A DNA stretch of 64,000 nt. It comes from an uncultured bacterium (GTDB lineage Bacteria > Bacillota > Clostridia > Lachnospirales > Lachnospiraceae). Each line of letters begins with the position of its first letter. The first letter of the stretch is position 1. The stretch is from contig CAJMON010000003.1 of NCBI GenBank assembly GCA_905214955.1, forward strand, positions 14,961 through 78,960. Reading direction: 5' to 3'. The translations under genes and the position numbers were made by a program. The notes beneath the pieces are model-generated. The model was not told the origin of the DNA. It did no database searches and saw only the letters and a list, made by a program, of their open reading frames with translations. Positions 25,350-34,331 of this stretch are shown here, one piece after another.

Positions 25350-26332
25350 GCAGTTTTGTGTGGCGTACCGCTATTGCCCTGATCCTGGGCTTTTGTCTGG
25401 ATCTTCTTCTGGGAGATCCCCATTTTCTGTACCATCCCATCCGGATTATTGGAAATCTCATTGCATGGACGGAAAAATGGATTCGGAAATGTTTTCCCAA
25501 AACATCCGGCGGAGAACTGGCAGGAGGAACGGTGACGGTTCTCATTGTAGTGATACTTGGCACGGGTGTTCCAGCACTGCTTCTGTATGGGGCCTGTTGG
25601 CTGCATCCGGCGGCTGGACTGGTTCTGGAAAGCATTTTCTGCTGGCAGCTTCTGGCTACGAAGTCTTTAAAAGACGAGAGCATGAAAGTCTATGACCAGC
25701 TGGAAAAAAAGGATCTGAAAGGTGCCCGGTATGCGGTGTCCATGATTGTTGGAAGAGATACCAATGTGCTGGATGAAAAAGGTGTCACAAAGGCAGCCGT
25801 GGAGACGGTAGCGGAAAATACGTCAGACGGTATCATTGCGCCTATGATCTTTATGGCACTGGGAGGCGCGGTGTTTGGATTTTTCTATAAGTCCATTAAC
25901 ACCATGGATTCCATGTTAGGCTACAAAAACGACAAATACCTGTACTTTGGCAGAACAGCGGCAAAATTAGATGATGTGGTGAATTATCTTCCCGCCAGAA
26001 TTTCCGCCTGGCTGATGATTGCGGCAGCGCCCTTTGCAGGCCTGGATGCAAAAGAAGGAAAGCGGATTTATTTAAGAGACCGTTACAATCATGCCAGCCC
26101 CAATTCTGCCCACACAGAGGCGGTGATGGCAGGTGCCCTTCATGTGCAGCTGGCCGGTGATGCCTGGTATTTTGGAAAATTATACAAAAAGAAAACCATC
26201 GGGGATGACATCCGTCCGGTGGAATACGAAGACATCAAACGGGCCAACAAGCTTTTGTATGCAACAGCGGTGTTAAGCCTGGTGATTTTGATGGTGTTAA
26301 AGCTTGGAATCGGCCTGCTTATAGGGGCCTGA
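25346..26332 (+). CDS. cbiB: Adenosylcobinamide-phosphate synthase, membrane protein
   Basis: A 328-residue integral membrane enzyme that joins aminopropanol phosphate, made by CobD, to adenosylcobyric acid. The start LGFCLDLLLGDPHFLYHPIR and the segment AVETVAENTSDGIIAPM are strict CbiB signatures. Several hydrophobic helices are visible (residues 5-20, 58-80, 160-185, 300-326). It overlaps cbiA by four bases, and cobD follows after 28 bases. Confidence 0.95.
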   Translation: MSSFVWRTAIALILGFCLDLLLGDPHFLYHPIRIIGNLIAWTEKWIRKCFPKTSGGELAGGTVTVLIVVILGTGVPALLLYGACWLHPAAGLVLESIFCWQLLATKSLKDESMKVYDQLEKKDLKGARYAVSMIVGRDTNVLDEKGVTKAAVETVAENTSDGIIAPMIFMALGGAVFGFFYKSINTMDSMLGYKNDKYLYFGRTAAKLDDVVNYLPARISAWLMIAAAPFAGLDAKEGKRIYLRDRYNHASPNSAHTEAVMAGALHVQLAGDAWYFGKLYKKKTIGDDIRPVEYEDIKRANKLLYATAVLSLVILMVLKLGIGLLIGA

Positions 26333-26360
26333 GAAGAAAAAAGACAGGCAGGAGAACGAC

Positions 26361-27404
26361 ATGATGCAGAAACTCATCCATGGAGGCGATGTGTACAGCT
26401 TCCAGCCAAAGGCGGATTTTTCCGCCAACATCAATCCCCTTGGGGTGCCGGGAGGTGTCCTTGCGGCAGTACAGGCATGTGGAAAGGAACTGGCTAACTA
26501 TCCGGATCCGCTTTGCAGAGCTCTGAAAAAGGCAGTGGCAGAGAAAGAACAGGTAAAAGAGGAACTGCTGATCTTTGGAAACGGAGCGGCAGAGCTGATT
26601 TTTTCCCTGGTGTGGGCTCTGAGGCCTAAAAAAGCGGTTCTCATGGCGCCGGGGTTTGCAGAATATGAACAGGCGCTGACAGGAGCCGGCTGTGAAATCA
26701 GCTGGTACGAGCTGGCAGAAGAACAGGGATTTGTGCCGGAAAAAAGGTATTTCGACCTTCTGACAGAAGATGTGGACATGGCCTTTGTGTGCTGTCCCAA
26801 CAACCCTACGGGAATTTGTCCGGATCCGTCATTTTTAAAGAAAACCCTGGAACTGTGTGAACAGCATCATATTTTTCTGGTGGTGGATGAGTGTTTCATT
26901 GAATTTCTGGATGAGCCGGAAAGCTGCAGCATGAAATCTTATCTGGCAGACTCCGAAAATCTGTTTGTCCTAAAGGCATTTACCAAGCTTTATGCCATGC
27001 CGGGCCTCAGGCTTGGATATGGTCTCTGTAAAAATGCCGGAGTTCTGGAACAGATGAACAGAGTGATGCAGCCCTGGAGTGTGTCCATACCGGCGCAAAA
27101 GGCTGGGGTGGCAGCCTTAAAAGAAGAAACTTATGTGAAAAAAGCAAGAGCACTCATAAAGACAGAACGGGAAAGGCTTTATAAAGGGCTTTTAAGCCTT
27201 GGCTTAAAGGCCTGGTATCCGGCAGCAAATTTTGTATTTTTCAAAGGTCCAAAAGGGCTTGATGAAAAGATTCGGCAGGAAGGATTTCTGATCCGGGACT
27301 GCAGCAATTATCACGGCCTGGAAGAGGGGTTTTACCGGATTGCAGTGCGGCTGCCAGAGGAAAATACAGAATTTCTGGAAGCACTCCAGAGGGTGCTGAA
27401 ATAG
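26361..27404 (+). CDS. cobD: Threonine-phosphate decarboxylase
   Basis: A PLP enzyme of 347 residues that makes (R)-1-amino-2-propanol phosphate, the linker of the nucleotide loop. The class-I/II aminotransferase fold is evident: NPTG in [19 protein letters not shown] and the PLP lysine Lys209 in [21 protein letters not shown] lies six bases before the start. It is placed between cbiB and cbiP, the steps directly after and before its product is used. Confidence 0.93.
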   Translation: MMQKLIHGGDVYSFQPKADFSANINPLGVPGGVLAAVQACGKELANYPDPLCRALKKAVAEKEQVKEELLIFGNGAAELIFSLVWALRPKKAVLMAPGFAEYEQALTGAGCEISWYELAEEQGFVPEKRYFDLLTEDVDMAFVCCPNNPTGICPDPSFLKKTLELCEQHHIFLVVDECFIEFLDEPESCSMKSYLADSENLFVLKAFTKLYAMPGLRLGYGLCKNAGVLEQMNRVMQPWSVSIPAQKAGVAALKEETYVKKARALIKTERERLYKGLLSLGLKAWYPAANFVFFKGPKGLDEKIRQEGFLIRDCSNYHGLEEGFYRIAVRLPEENTEFLEALQRVLK

Positions 27405-27426
27405 AAAAGGAAAGGCTTGGTGTGCA

Positions 27427-28965
27427 ATGGCAAAAACGATTATGATTCAAGGGACAATGTCCAATGCTGGAAAGAGTCTGCTGGCAGCAGGACTGTGCCG
27501 GATTTTCAAACAGGACGGCTACAAGGTGGCACCTTTCAAATCCCAGAACATGGCATTGAATTCTTTTATTACAGAAGAGGGCCTGGAGATGGGCAGGGCT
27601 CAGGTCATGCAGGCAGAAGCAGCAGGTATCCGTCCTTCTGTTTATATGAATCCCATCCTTTTAAAACCTACCAATGACGTGGGCTCCCAGGTCATTGTCA
27701 ACGGAGAAGTGCTGGGAAATATGAGTGCCAGAGAGTATTTCGCCTACAAGAAAAAACTGGTGCCGGCAGTGATGGAGGCGTTTCACAAGCTGGAAGAAGA
27801 GTATGATATCATTGTTATCGAAGGAGCCGGAAGCCCGGCAGAAATCAACTTAAAACAGGATGACATTGTCAATATGGGTATGGCCAAAATGGCAGGAGCG
27901 CCGGTGCTTCTGGTGGGAGACATTGACCGGGGCGGCGTGTTTGCCCAGTTAATCGGCACGGTCATGCTGCTGGAAGAGGATGAGCGGGATATGGTAAAAG
28001 GCCTGATCATCAACAAGTTCCGGGGAGATAAGACCATCTTAGACCCTGGCATTACCATGCTGGAAGAGAGGGCAGGCATTCCGGTGGTTGGCGTGGCGCC
28101 TTACATGCAGCTGGAAGTGGAAGATGAGGATAGCCTGACAGAGCGTTTCAATGGAAACCAGGAAGTGGGCCTTATCGATATTGCGGTGATCCGGGTTCCC
28201 AGAATTTCCAATTTTACAGATTTTAATCCCTTTGAAAGCATGGAAGGCGTTTCCCTGCGGTATGTCCGCCATGTATCCGAGCTGAAAAATCCGGATATGA
28301 TCATCCTTCCCGGTACCAAGAATACCATGGAAGATCTGCTGTGGATGCGCCAGAACGGACTGGAGGCTGCTGTTTTAAAAGCAGCGGCTGCAGGAAAAAT
28401 CATTTTCGGCGTGTGCGGCGGTTATCAGATGCTGGGAGAAACCTTAAGCGATCCCCTTGGATGTGAGGCGGGAGGCCAGATCAAAGGCATGGGGCTTCTT
28501 CCCATGGATACCGTGTTTGCAGGCAGCAAGACCAGAACCAGAGTGTCCGGAAATTTTGGAACGGTGGAAGGCACCCTTTCCGAATTAAGCGGCGTTCCCT
28601 TGGAAGGTTATGAGATCCATATGGGTGTCAGCACCGGAAAAGAAGGCGTAAAATCCCTGACAAACATCACCGATTACGCAAAAGGAAGCGGACAGGGCAA
28701 GGAAAAGGCAGACGGAGCATACTATAAAAATGTATATGGAACTTACGTCCACGGCGTGTTTGACAGAGAAGAAGTGGCAGGCGCTGTGATCAAAGCCATT
28801 GGAAGAATCAAAGATATTGATGTCAGCCAGATTGCCAGTGTGGATTTTGCAGCCTTTAAAGAACAGCAGTACGATATTCTGGCGGCAGGTTTAAGAGAAC
28901 ACTTGAATATGGAAAAGATTTATGAGATACTGAATGCAGGAATTGGAAAGGATGTGTCGAAATGA
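27427..28965 (+). CDS. cbiP: Cobyric acid synthase
   Basis: A 512-residue enzyme that performs the four amidations at b, d, e and g of adenosylcobyrinate diamide. The start [20 protein letters not shown] is the expected dethiobiotin-synthase-type P-loop and [10 protein letters not shown] the substrate segment. The glutaminase nucleophile is about Cys330 in [10 protein letters not shown], and [10 protein letters not shown] holds the conserved His. The stop overlaps the cbiC start. Confidence 0.96.
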   Translation: MAKTIMIQGTMSNAGKSLLAAGLCRIFKQDGYKVAPFKSQNMALNSFITEEGLEMGRAQVMQAEAAGIRPSVYMNPILLKPTNDVGSQVIVNGEVLGNMSAREYFAYKKKLVPAVMEAFHKLEEEYDIIVIEGAGSPAEINLKQDDIVNMGMAKMAGAPVLLVGDIDRGGVFAQLIGTVMLLEEDERDMVKGLIINKFRGDKTILDPGITMLEERAGIPVVGVAPYMQLEVEDEDSLTERFNGNQEVGLIDIAVIRVPRISNFTDFNPFESMEGVSLRYVRHVSELKNPDMIILPGTKNTMEDLLWMRQNGLEAAVLKAAAAGKIIFGVCGGYQMLGETLSDPLGCEAGGQIKGMGLLPMDTVFAGSKTRTRVSGNFGTVEGTLSELSGVPLEGYEIHMGVSTGKEGVKSLTNITDYAKGSGQGKEKADGAYYKNVYGTYVHGVFDREEVAGAVIKAIGRIKDIDVSQIASVDFAAFKEQQYDILAAGLREHLNMEKIYEILNAGIGKDVSK

Positions 28966-29603
28966 AAGTAGAACTGGAAAATGTGCTTCCACGTGAGATT
29001 GAAGCCAGAAGCTTTGAAATCATTACCCAGGAGCTGGGAGATACTCCATTGATTCCCGGAACAGAACTGATTGTAAAAAGATGCATTCACACCAGTGCAG
29101 ATTTTGATTATGCAAAGAACCTGCGCTTCTCTGAAGGAGTGGTAGAAAAAGCATTAAAAGCAATTCAGAACGGTGCCAGCATTGTGACAGATACCCAGAT
29201 GGCCAGAGCCGGGATCAATAAAAAGGCACTGGCAAGGTACGGCGGAGAGGTATACTGCTTTATGTCCGATGAGGATGTTGCCAGAAAGGCCAAAGAAAAC
29301 GGCACTACCAGAGCGACAGCCAGCATGGACAAAGCAGCATCTCTTGGGATTCCGCTGATCTTTGCCATCGGAAATGCTCCCACGGCGCTGGTGCGTCTTT
29401 ACGAACTCATTGAGGAGAAAAAACTTTCTCCGGAGCTGATTATCGGTGTGCCGGTGGGATTTGTCAATGTGGTAGCATCCAAAGAGCTGATTATGGAAAC
29501 GGAGACACCCTATATTGTAGCAGCAGGCAGAAAAGGCGGAAGCAACATTGCGGCCTGTATCTGCAATGCGCTGCTGTATATGCTGAACAACAGCAGAGAG
29601 TGA
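28962..29603 (+). CDS. cbiC: Cobalt-precorrin-8 methylmutase
   Basis: A 213-residue enzyme that moves the methyl group from C11 to C12. The catalytic His is His43 in [28 protein letters not shown] and [14 protein letters not shown] are family motifs. It is the last recognised gene of the cobalamin operon. A cobalt chelatase, the sirohydrochlorin genes and the nucleotide-loop genes (cobU, cobS, cobT, cobC) and adenosyltransferase are not in this window. Confidence 0.95.
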   Translation: MKVELENVLPREIEARSFEIITQELGDTPLIPGTELIVKRCIHTSADFDYAKNLRFSEGVVEKALKAIQNGASIVTDTQMARAGINKKALARYGGEVYCFMSDEDVARKAKENGTTRATASMDKAASLGIPLIFAIGNAPTALVRLYELIEEKKLSPELIIGVPVGFVNVVASKELIMETETPYIVAAGRKGGSNIAACICNALLYMLNNSRE

Positions 29604-29610
29604 GGAACCA

Positions 29611-30108
29611 ATGAAAAAAAACAGTCATTCGGCAGGCTATTTTCAGCCAATCCTGCTGATCTTTCTGACTGTGGCGGTGATTGCCGGAGCTTTTTTTGGA
29701 ATTCAGGCGCTGGCAGACAAAGCCTTAAAAACTGCGGACGGCGGATGGGCGGATGAAGCTGCGGAGAAGATCGTACAGGCATCTGCAAAGACTGCGGCAG
29801 AGACAGAAGCAGCCACCGAAGCCGTGGAAAAAGCGGAAGGAGAGACAGAAGATGCCCAGGCGGTATCTGAGACGGAAGTCCAGACCGAGGCACAGCCACA
29901 GACCGAGACGGAAAGTGAAGCCGAATCCGAAGCGGTGTACCTGGTTCTGAAGACCGGATGCAACTTCCGGGCAGGTCCCAGCATGGATGCCGAGATTTAC
30001 GGAACCAAGGAAGCCGGAATCACCGTGAAATTCCTGGAGGATCTGGGCGGCTGGTACAAAGTGGAGATTGACGGCGTGACCGGCTATATGGGATCGCAGT
30101 TTTTCTAA
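29611..30108 (+). CDS. Membrane-anchored SH3b-domain protein (first paralogue)
   Basis: A 165-residue protein with one N-terminal membrane helix at about residues 12-33 (uncleaved anchor). A Glu/Thr/Ala-rich linker follows at about 50-108, then one C-terminal bacterial SH3 domain (CNFRAGPSMDAEIYG to GVTGYMGSQFF). Such domains bind cell-wall peptide or surface ligands. It begins seven bases after cbiC with GAGTGAGGA upstream, so it may be co-transcribed, though no link to cobalamin is apparent. The next gene is a paralogue with the same layout. Confidence 0.8.
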   Translation: MKKNSHSAGYFQPILLIFLTVAVIAGAFFGIQALADKALKTADGGWADEAAEKIVQASAKTAAETEAATEAVEKAEGETEDAQAVSETEVQTEAQPQTETESEAESEAVYLVLKTGCNFRAGPSMDAEIYGTKEAGITVKFLEDLGGWYKVEIDGVTGYMGSQFF

Positions 30109-30219
30109 TGGAGAGTAGAAAAGCGGGGCAGCAGCAGTCTGGTTTTTCAGACGGTTACTGCCCTGTTCTGAAACAATATCTGGGGGAGAACAGAAGAAAA
30201 AGAAAGGGGTACAGACAGT

Positions 30220-30876
30220 ATGAAGGATTTTAAAGAATGGCTTTCCGATTATCTGATTTATTTCTTGATTGCCTTTGGCGTGATCGGTGTGATCGTGCTG
30301 ACACTTCTTGGCATACAGATTTATGGAAAGCTTCACAACAGCAAAGAACCAACAACCATGATTACGGAAACCATGTCCCAGACGGAGACAGAAAGCGGGA
30401 TCTCTTCGGAAAAAGCTTCTGAAACGGAAAAAGAGACAGCATCTAAAAAGACTTCGGAAACAGAGGATGAAACCGAAACGAAAAAAGAAAGCGAAATCAG
30501 TACAGAAACTTCTTCAGAGACAGAGAAGACGACGGAAAGCGGTGGAAATGCCCAGACAGAGAGCACCGCACAGACCAATGCCGGGACAAATGGTACAGGG
30601 GCAGATGAGCAGACAGAAACGCCTGTATCGGAAACTCAGGCAGTCCAGACCCAGGCTCCAGAAACCCAGGCTCCGGAGACGCAGGCATCTTATCAGCCAG
30701 TGTACATGACCGTTGTTTCGGAATGCTACCTGCGCAGCACACCGGAATACGGAGACAACATTCTAACATCTCTGTACAGCGGCACGGTGGTGGAGTTTTT
30801 GGATAATGATACTGGCTGGGCCCATGTACGGGTCAATGGCATGACCGGATATATGGGAGGACGTTTCTTACAGTAA
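30220..30876 (+). CDS. Membrane-anchored SH3b-domain protein (second paralogue)
   Basis: A 218-residue protein with an N-terminal membrane helix at about 13-35 and a long Thr/Glu/Ser/Gln-rich linker (about 45-148) holding TQAPETQAPETQA repeats. A C-terminal SH3b domain follows (ECYLRSTPEYGDNI to VNGMTGYMGGRFLQ). The linker would span the cell wall. AAAGGGG precedes ATG 30220. The 111-base gap after the first paralogue holds a hairpin based on GGGCAG/CTGCCC without a U-run. The two genes look like a duplication that diverged in linker length. Confidence 0.8.
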   Translation: MKDFKEWLSDYLIYFLIAFGVIGVIVLTLLGIQIYGKLHNSKEPTTMITETMSQTETESGISSEKASETEKETASKKTSETEDETETKKESEISTETSSETEKTTESGGNAQTESTAQTNAGTNGTGADEQTETPVSETQAVQTQAPETQAPETQASYQPVYMTVVSECYLRSTPEYGDNILTSLYSGTVVEFLDNDTGWAHVRVNGMTGYMGGRFLQ

Positions 30877-30894
30877 GCGTTCAGGATAAGCCGC

Positions 30895-30923
30895 TTGACA
30901 AATGAAACATTATGTTATATAAC
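30895..30923 (+). promoter_or_regulatory. mecA promoter with an overlapping palindrome
   Basis: TTGACA (30895-30900), 17 bases, TATAAC (30918-30923). A perfect 14-base palindrome ATGTTATATAACAT (30912-30925) covers the -10 box and could be an operator. Confidence 0.75.
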
Positions 30924-30955
30924 ATGTATAACAAAACGCGTCAGGAGGTGGCAGT

Positions 30956-31753
30956 ATGACATTTTGGAAAGTAAGTGATACGCGGATTGGCTGCAGGATT
31001 ACCATGCAGGAGATCAAAGACATGGGATTCGAGTTTCAGGAGCTGTCTAAGGAACGCCAGAAGACGGCGGAGTTTCTTGGAAGGATACTGGAAAGCGCCA
31101 GGGATGCATTGAAGATCGAGCTGCCTGACGGGGTACAGAGCTTTACAGCACAGGTGCTTCCGGATCAGAGCCTGCTTCTGGTGATTTCCTGTGCAGACAT
31201 CAACCGGGAGATTGACCGGAACATGGAGATTCTGGAAAACCGGATTTTTGCCATGAATGATATTGTGGAATCTGGAAAGATCGACCAGGTACGTTCCTTA
31301 GAAGGTCAGGAAAAAGCAGATGCGTTCAATGAGCTGATGGAGGAGATCGAAGAGATTCTCCAGAGTGCCAGGGACGAGGAGGACGAAGAAGAAGCTGCGG
31401 AATTTCCGGAAAACGGAGGAGTGACCGTGGAAGTGCAGCCGCTGGCGGAGAATATAAAAGATCCGGTCTGCCAGGTACTGTTTGAGACGCTGGATGACAC
31501 CATCAGCTTCTGCAGTGCGCTGGGAGAAAAGGCAGTGCCCTCCAGCAGACTGTACAAACACAACGACCGTTATTACCTTTTTGCAGACTTTACAGGAGCA
31601 GAAGGAGAAAAAGCTGCTGCCGGCTTTTTGAACCTGGCAGGGGAGTTTGGCGGAGACACTGCAGGAAAAGGCGTATCAGAAGCATTTTTAAAAGAACATA
31701 AACGCTGCATGATTCCCAGTCAGGCAGTGGAAAAATTAGGGACGATTGGATAA
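30956..31753 (+). CDS. mecA: Adaptor protein MecA
   Basis: A 265-residue MecA-type adaptor that delivers substrates to the ClpC-ClpP protease. The N-terminal domain (ITMQEIKDMGFEFQEL) recognises targets. An acidic linker follows (about residues 125-150, DEEDEEEAAEF), and the C-terminal ClpC-binding domain ends LKEHKRCMIPSQAVEKLG. The start is ATG 30956 after a good AGGAGGTGG. It has its own promoter and ends at a clear terminator. Targets in this organism are unknown. Confidence 0.85.
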   Translation: MTFWKVSDTRIGCRITMQEIKDMGFEFQELSKERQKTAEFLGRILESARDALKIELPDGVQSFTAQVLPDQSLLLVISCADINREIDRNMEILENRIFAMNDIVESGKIDQVRSLEGQEKADAFNELMEEIEEILQSARDEEDEEEAAEFPENGGVTVEVQPLAENIKDPVCQVLFETLDDTISFCSALGEKAVPSSRLYKHNDRYYLFADFTGAEGEKAAAGFLNLAGEFGGDTAGKGVSEAFLKEHKRCMIPSQAVEKLGTIG

Positions 31754-31759
31754 GAAAAG

Positions 31760-31796
31760 GCTGCCGTACTGAGAGATCAGCGCGGCAGCTTTTTTC
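31760..31796. terminator. Terminator shared by mecA and the convergent gene
   Basis: GCTGCCG (31760-31766) and CGGCAGC (31783-31789) followed by TTTTTT on the plus strand. On the minus strand CTTTTC follows. Confidence 0.85.
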
Positions 31797-31808
31797 GTAC
31801 CGTGAGGC

Positions 31809-32339
31809 TTAGGATACTTCGATAAGTTTTCCAAGCTCTTTGTCGTAGCGGCAGTATTTTCCATTTTGGGAAATAAAAGGAGAATAGCTGCCGGTACGGA
31901 TATTTTTGATGTAGACAATGCCGGTGGCAATCATGTACACCAAAGAGAAACGCTCGCTGAGGCTGGAGATCCACTCATAGGTATTGGCTTTGCCGTCTTC
32001 AGCCATGAGAAGCGTATACCCTTCCGGACAGGCTTCCAGCTTGAAATAGACTTTTTCTTTTCCATGGCGGCCTTCCGGGGCGTAGACTTCACTGCAGATG
32101 TAGGAAGAAAAGCGGTCATTTAAAAAAGTTTCATAAGAAGCAAGGGTAAGCTTTTCACCGGTTTCTTCCAAGATGATGCAGTCTCCACGTTCCAGGCGTT
32201 TGCGGATGATTTTAAGAGAGTCTACCGCATTGTTGATAAAGGAAATACTGCTGTAAGTCAGCTCTTCCTGCAGAGAATCCAGAAGCTGCTTTGACAGCGT
32301 CTGGGTGCGAAGAAGCTCTTCGCGCATGTTTGGCATCAT
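31809..32339 (-). CDS. Uncharacterised protein preceded by a structured repeat leader
   Basis: A 176-residue soluble protein that I do not recognise. The first 65 residues are helical (MREELLRTQTLSKQLL, LKIIRKRLERGDCIIL). The rest appears beta-rich with Tyr/Glu (YFKLEACPEGYTLLMAEDG, YMIATGIVYIKNI). ATG 32339 has AAGGAGG at a normal distance; the longer open frame runs through the repeat and has no ribosome site. An extended -10 promoter at 32559-32567 would place repeat copy B in a roughly 210-base 5' leader. It converges on mecA. Confidence 0.7.
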   Translation of the reverse strand: MMPNMREELLRTQTLSKQLLDSLQEELTYSSISFINNAVDSLKIIRKRLERGDCIILEETGEKLTLASYETFLNDRFSSYICSEVYAPEGRHGKEKVYFKLEACPEGYTLLMAEDGKANTYEWISSLSERFSLVYMIATGIVYIKNIRTGSYSPFISQNGKYCRYDKELGKLIEVS

Positions 32340-32373
32340 AGAAAATTCCTCCTTCAAAAGTAAGATAATGTAT

Positions 32374-32535
32374 GCCCTATGGATTGTTCCGTACTTCGTA
32401 CTTTCACATCTCCGTTGCCACTTTGGTCGATGCAGAACATCCACTGGATGTTCTGCACCATATCGGGGCGGGTCGTAAAGCCATAAAACCACTCCTGTGC
32501 AAGCACATCGTGATTTCAGGGTTTTGACCCTGGCA
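32374..32535 (-). repeat. Dispersed structured repeat, copy B (full, about 160 bases)
   Basis: On the minus strand: TGCCAGGGTCAAAACCCTGAA, mini-hairpin TGTG-CTTG-CACA, AGTGGTTTTATGGCTTTACGACCCGCCCC (described in parts; 32450-32535), variable perfect hairpin TGCAGAACATCC-AGT-GGATGTTCTGCA (about 32435-32461), tail with GTACGAAGTACGG, and the end GGGCAT pairing with the first bases. It lacks the insert of copy A. Confidence 0.8.
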
Positions 32536-32558
32536 CCATAAGCTAACAGATACTATGT

Positions 32559-32567
32559 ATTATACCA
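32559..32567 (-). promoter_or_regulatory. Extended -10 promoter reading into repeat copy B
   Basis: Minus strand TGGTATAAT, a TGN-TATAAT extended -10, with no good -35. A transcript starting here would carry the whole repeat ahead of the gene at 32339. Confidence 0.5.
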
Positions 32568-32601
32568 GATCAGGAAGGGAAATTCCATCCCCCCCGGAGG
32601 C

Positions 32602-32630
32602 TTGTGGGGAAGTTTTGCGCATGGTATACT
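32602..32630 (+). promoter_or_regulatory. Promoter of the methyltransferase-lysR cluster
   Basis: TTGTGG (32602-32607), 17 bases, TATACT (32625-32630), 39 bases before the first methyltransferase gene. Confidence 0.65.
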
Positions 32631-32668
32631 TTTTTCAACAATGATGAAAGTAAGAGGAACGAAACACA

Positions 32669-33430
32669 ATGGGAGAAATGCTGCAGGAGATCAAATCCTA
32701 TTGGAGTGAACGGGCAGAAGGATACTCCAAAGTCAATCAGGAAGAACTGGAAGGAGAACAGCGGGAAAAGTGGATCCAAGTCCTGAAAGAAAAATTTCCC
32801 GATCAGGAGCCGGAAGAGATCAAAGTGCTGGATATCGGCACAGGCCCCGGCTTTTTTGCTGTGATTCTGGCAGAGCAGGGATATCAGGTAACAGCGGTGG
32901 ATTACACTGAGGAAATGTTAAAAGAAGCAAAGAAAAATGCAGGCACCTATGCGGACAAAATCTGCTGGAAACGGATGGATGCCCAGAACCTGGAGTTCGC
33001 ATCCGAACAGTTTGATGTGGTGGTTTCCAGAAACCTGACCTGGAATTTGGAAGACCCCAAAAGAGCTTATGCAGAATGGTACCGGGTATTAAAGCACGGC
33101 GGACTGATGCTGAATTTTGATGCCAACTGGTATGGCCATCTGTTTGAGGAAGGCCTGCGGAAAGCTTATGAAGAGGACCGGCGCGCAGTGGAAGCCATGG
33201 AAATGGAAGACCACTATACCTGCACCAATATTGACTGGATGGAAGAGATTGCAAGAAAGATGCCTTTAAGCCCCATCAACCGTCCGAGGTGGGACTGTGA
33301 GGTATTAAAAGAGACTGGATTTGCAAAGGTGGAAGCAGAGGAAAATATGGGAAAACGGGTCTGGAGTCTGACAGAGCAGATGAATTATCATTCCACCCCT
33401 ATGTTTTGCGTGGCGGCGAGAAGAGCATGA
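32669..33430 (+). CDS. Class I SAM-dependent methyltransferase
   Basis: A 253-residue Rossmann methyltransferase. Motif I is VLDIGTGPGFF (about residues 50-60) and the acidic motif II is VTAVDYTEEML. RNLTWNLEDPKRAYAEW with LKHGG is the post-I region. The same RNLTW-L-D signature recurs in the C-terminal methyltransferase domain of the fusion two genes downstream, so they are likely paralogues. The substrate is unknown. AAGAGGAA precedes the start. It overlaps lysR by four bases, which points to one operon. Confidence 0.85.
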   Translation: MGEMLQEIKSYWSERAEGYSKVNQEELEGEQREKWIQVLKEKFPDQEPEEIKVLDIGTGPGFFAVILAEQGYQVTAVDYTEEMLKEAKKNAGTYADKICWKRMDAQNLEFASEQFDVVVSRNLTWNLEDPKRAYAEWYRVLKHGGLMLNFDANWYGHLFEEGLRKAYEEDRRAVEAMEMEDHYTCTNIDWMEEIARKMPLSPINRPRWDCEVLKETGFAKVEAEENMGKRVWSLTEQMNYHSTPMFCVAARRA

Positions 33431-34305
33431 TTGAGATTAAACAGCTTCAGTATTTTGCCGCCTGTGCCAGGACAGGTTCTATCAGTCAGGCGGCAGAGGA
33501 ACTTTACACCACCCAGCCCAATGTAAGCCGGACCATCAAGGCCATGGAAGCGGAAATGGGAGCAGAACTGTTTGAGCGGTATACCAGGGGAATCCGCCTG
33601 ACAGCAAGAGGCGAGTACGTTTACCAGTATGCAAAGCGGATTCTGGAGAGCTTGGAAAAGCTGGAGCAGAAAGAGGAAGCGAAAGAAGCGCTTCTGTCCA
33701 TCAGTTGCAGCCCCAGCTCCTGGTTCGCAGACCAGTTTGCCCGCTTTTATGGAGAAAAACGGGAAGAAGAACTGAAATTTCGGGTGTATTCTGGAAGTAC
33801 CAGAGAGATTGTACAAAGAGTCCAGGAACGAGCAGATGACCTGGGCTTTCTCTATGTCATGAAAAGCCAGCAAAGTGCCTTTTCTTATTACCTTTCCAGA
33901 AACTATCTGGAGTATCAGGTTTTAGGGGAAACAGAGGTGATGCTCTATCCTGGGAAAAAGCACCCCTGGTGGCAGGAAAAGGATAAAGAGACACTGGAGA
34001 ATATTCAGCTGATTCAGCGCTTCCCGGATGAATTTTCTCCGGAGAACGGGCTTTTTGGCGATGCGAGGACGGCAGTAACCACCAACAGTGATTATATTAT
34101 GGAACGGCTTTTGAAAAACAGCAGCCTGGTAAACATCAGCGGAAATTATTTTACAGACAAAAAAGAGCAGTATGAGCGGGGCGTAGTGCTTTCCGGAAAG
34201 GAAGATCCGGTACTGTTTGGCGCAGTAAAGCGTAAAGGAGAAGCGCTTTCCAAATGGGGTGATGTTTTTTTGGAGTATCTGAAAAAAGCAATGAAAAAGT
34301 CTTGA
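33427..34305 (+). CDS. LysR family transcriptional regulator
   Basis: A 292-residue LysR-type regulator. The winged helix at residues 1-60 (LQYFAACARTGSISQAAEEL, TQPNVSRTIKAMEAEMG) is clear. The effector domain begins at about 88 and is less conserved (SISCSPSSWFADQF). ATG 33427 overlaps the methyltransferase stop; TTG 33406 is a weaker choice. Being inside the operon instead of divergent from it is unusual for this family. It probably controls its own operon; the effector is unknown. Confidence 0.88.
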   Translation: MIEIKQLQYFAACARTGSISQAAEELYTTQPNVSRTIKAMEAEMGAELFERYTRGIRLTARGEYVYQYAKRILESLEKLEQKEEAKEALLSISCSPSSWFADQFARFYGEKREEELKFRVYSGSTREIVQRVQERADDLGFLYVMKSQQSAFSYYLSRNYLEYQVLGETEVMLYPGKKHPWWQEKDKETLENIQLIQRFPDEFSPENGLFGDARTAVTTNSDYIMERLLKNSSLVNISGNYFTDKKEQYERGVVLSGKEDPVLFGAVKRKGEALSKWGDVFLEYLKKAMKKS

Positions 34306-34331
34306 GAAAAGAAAACAACAGGAGAAAAACG

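Noticed and set aside
32340..32492. Longer N-terminus of the unknown minus-strand protein running into repeat copy B
   Set aside because: The coding start at 32339 has AAGGAGG. The extra residues are translated repeat sequence without a ribosome site.
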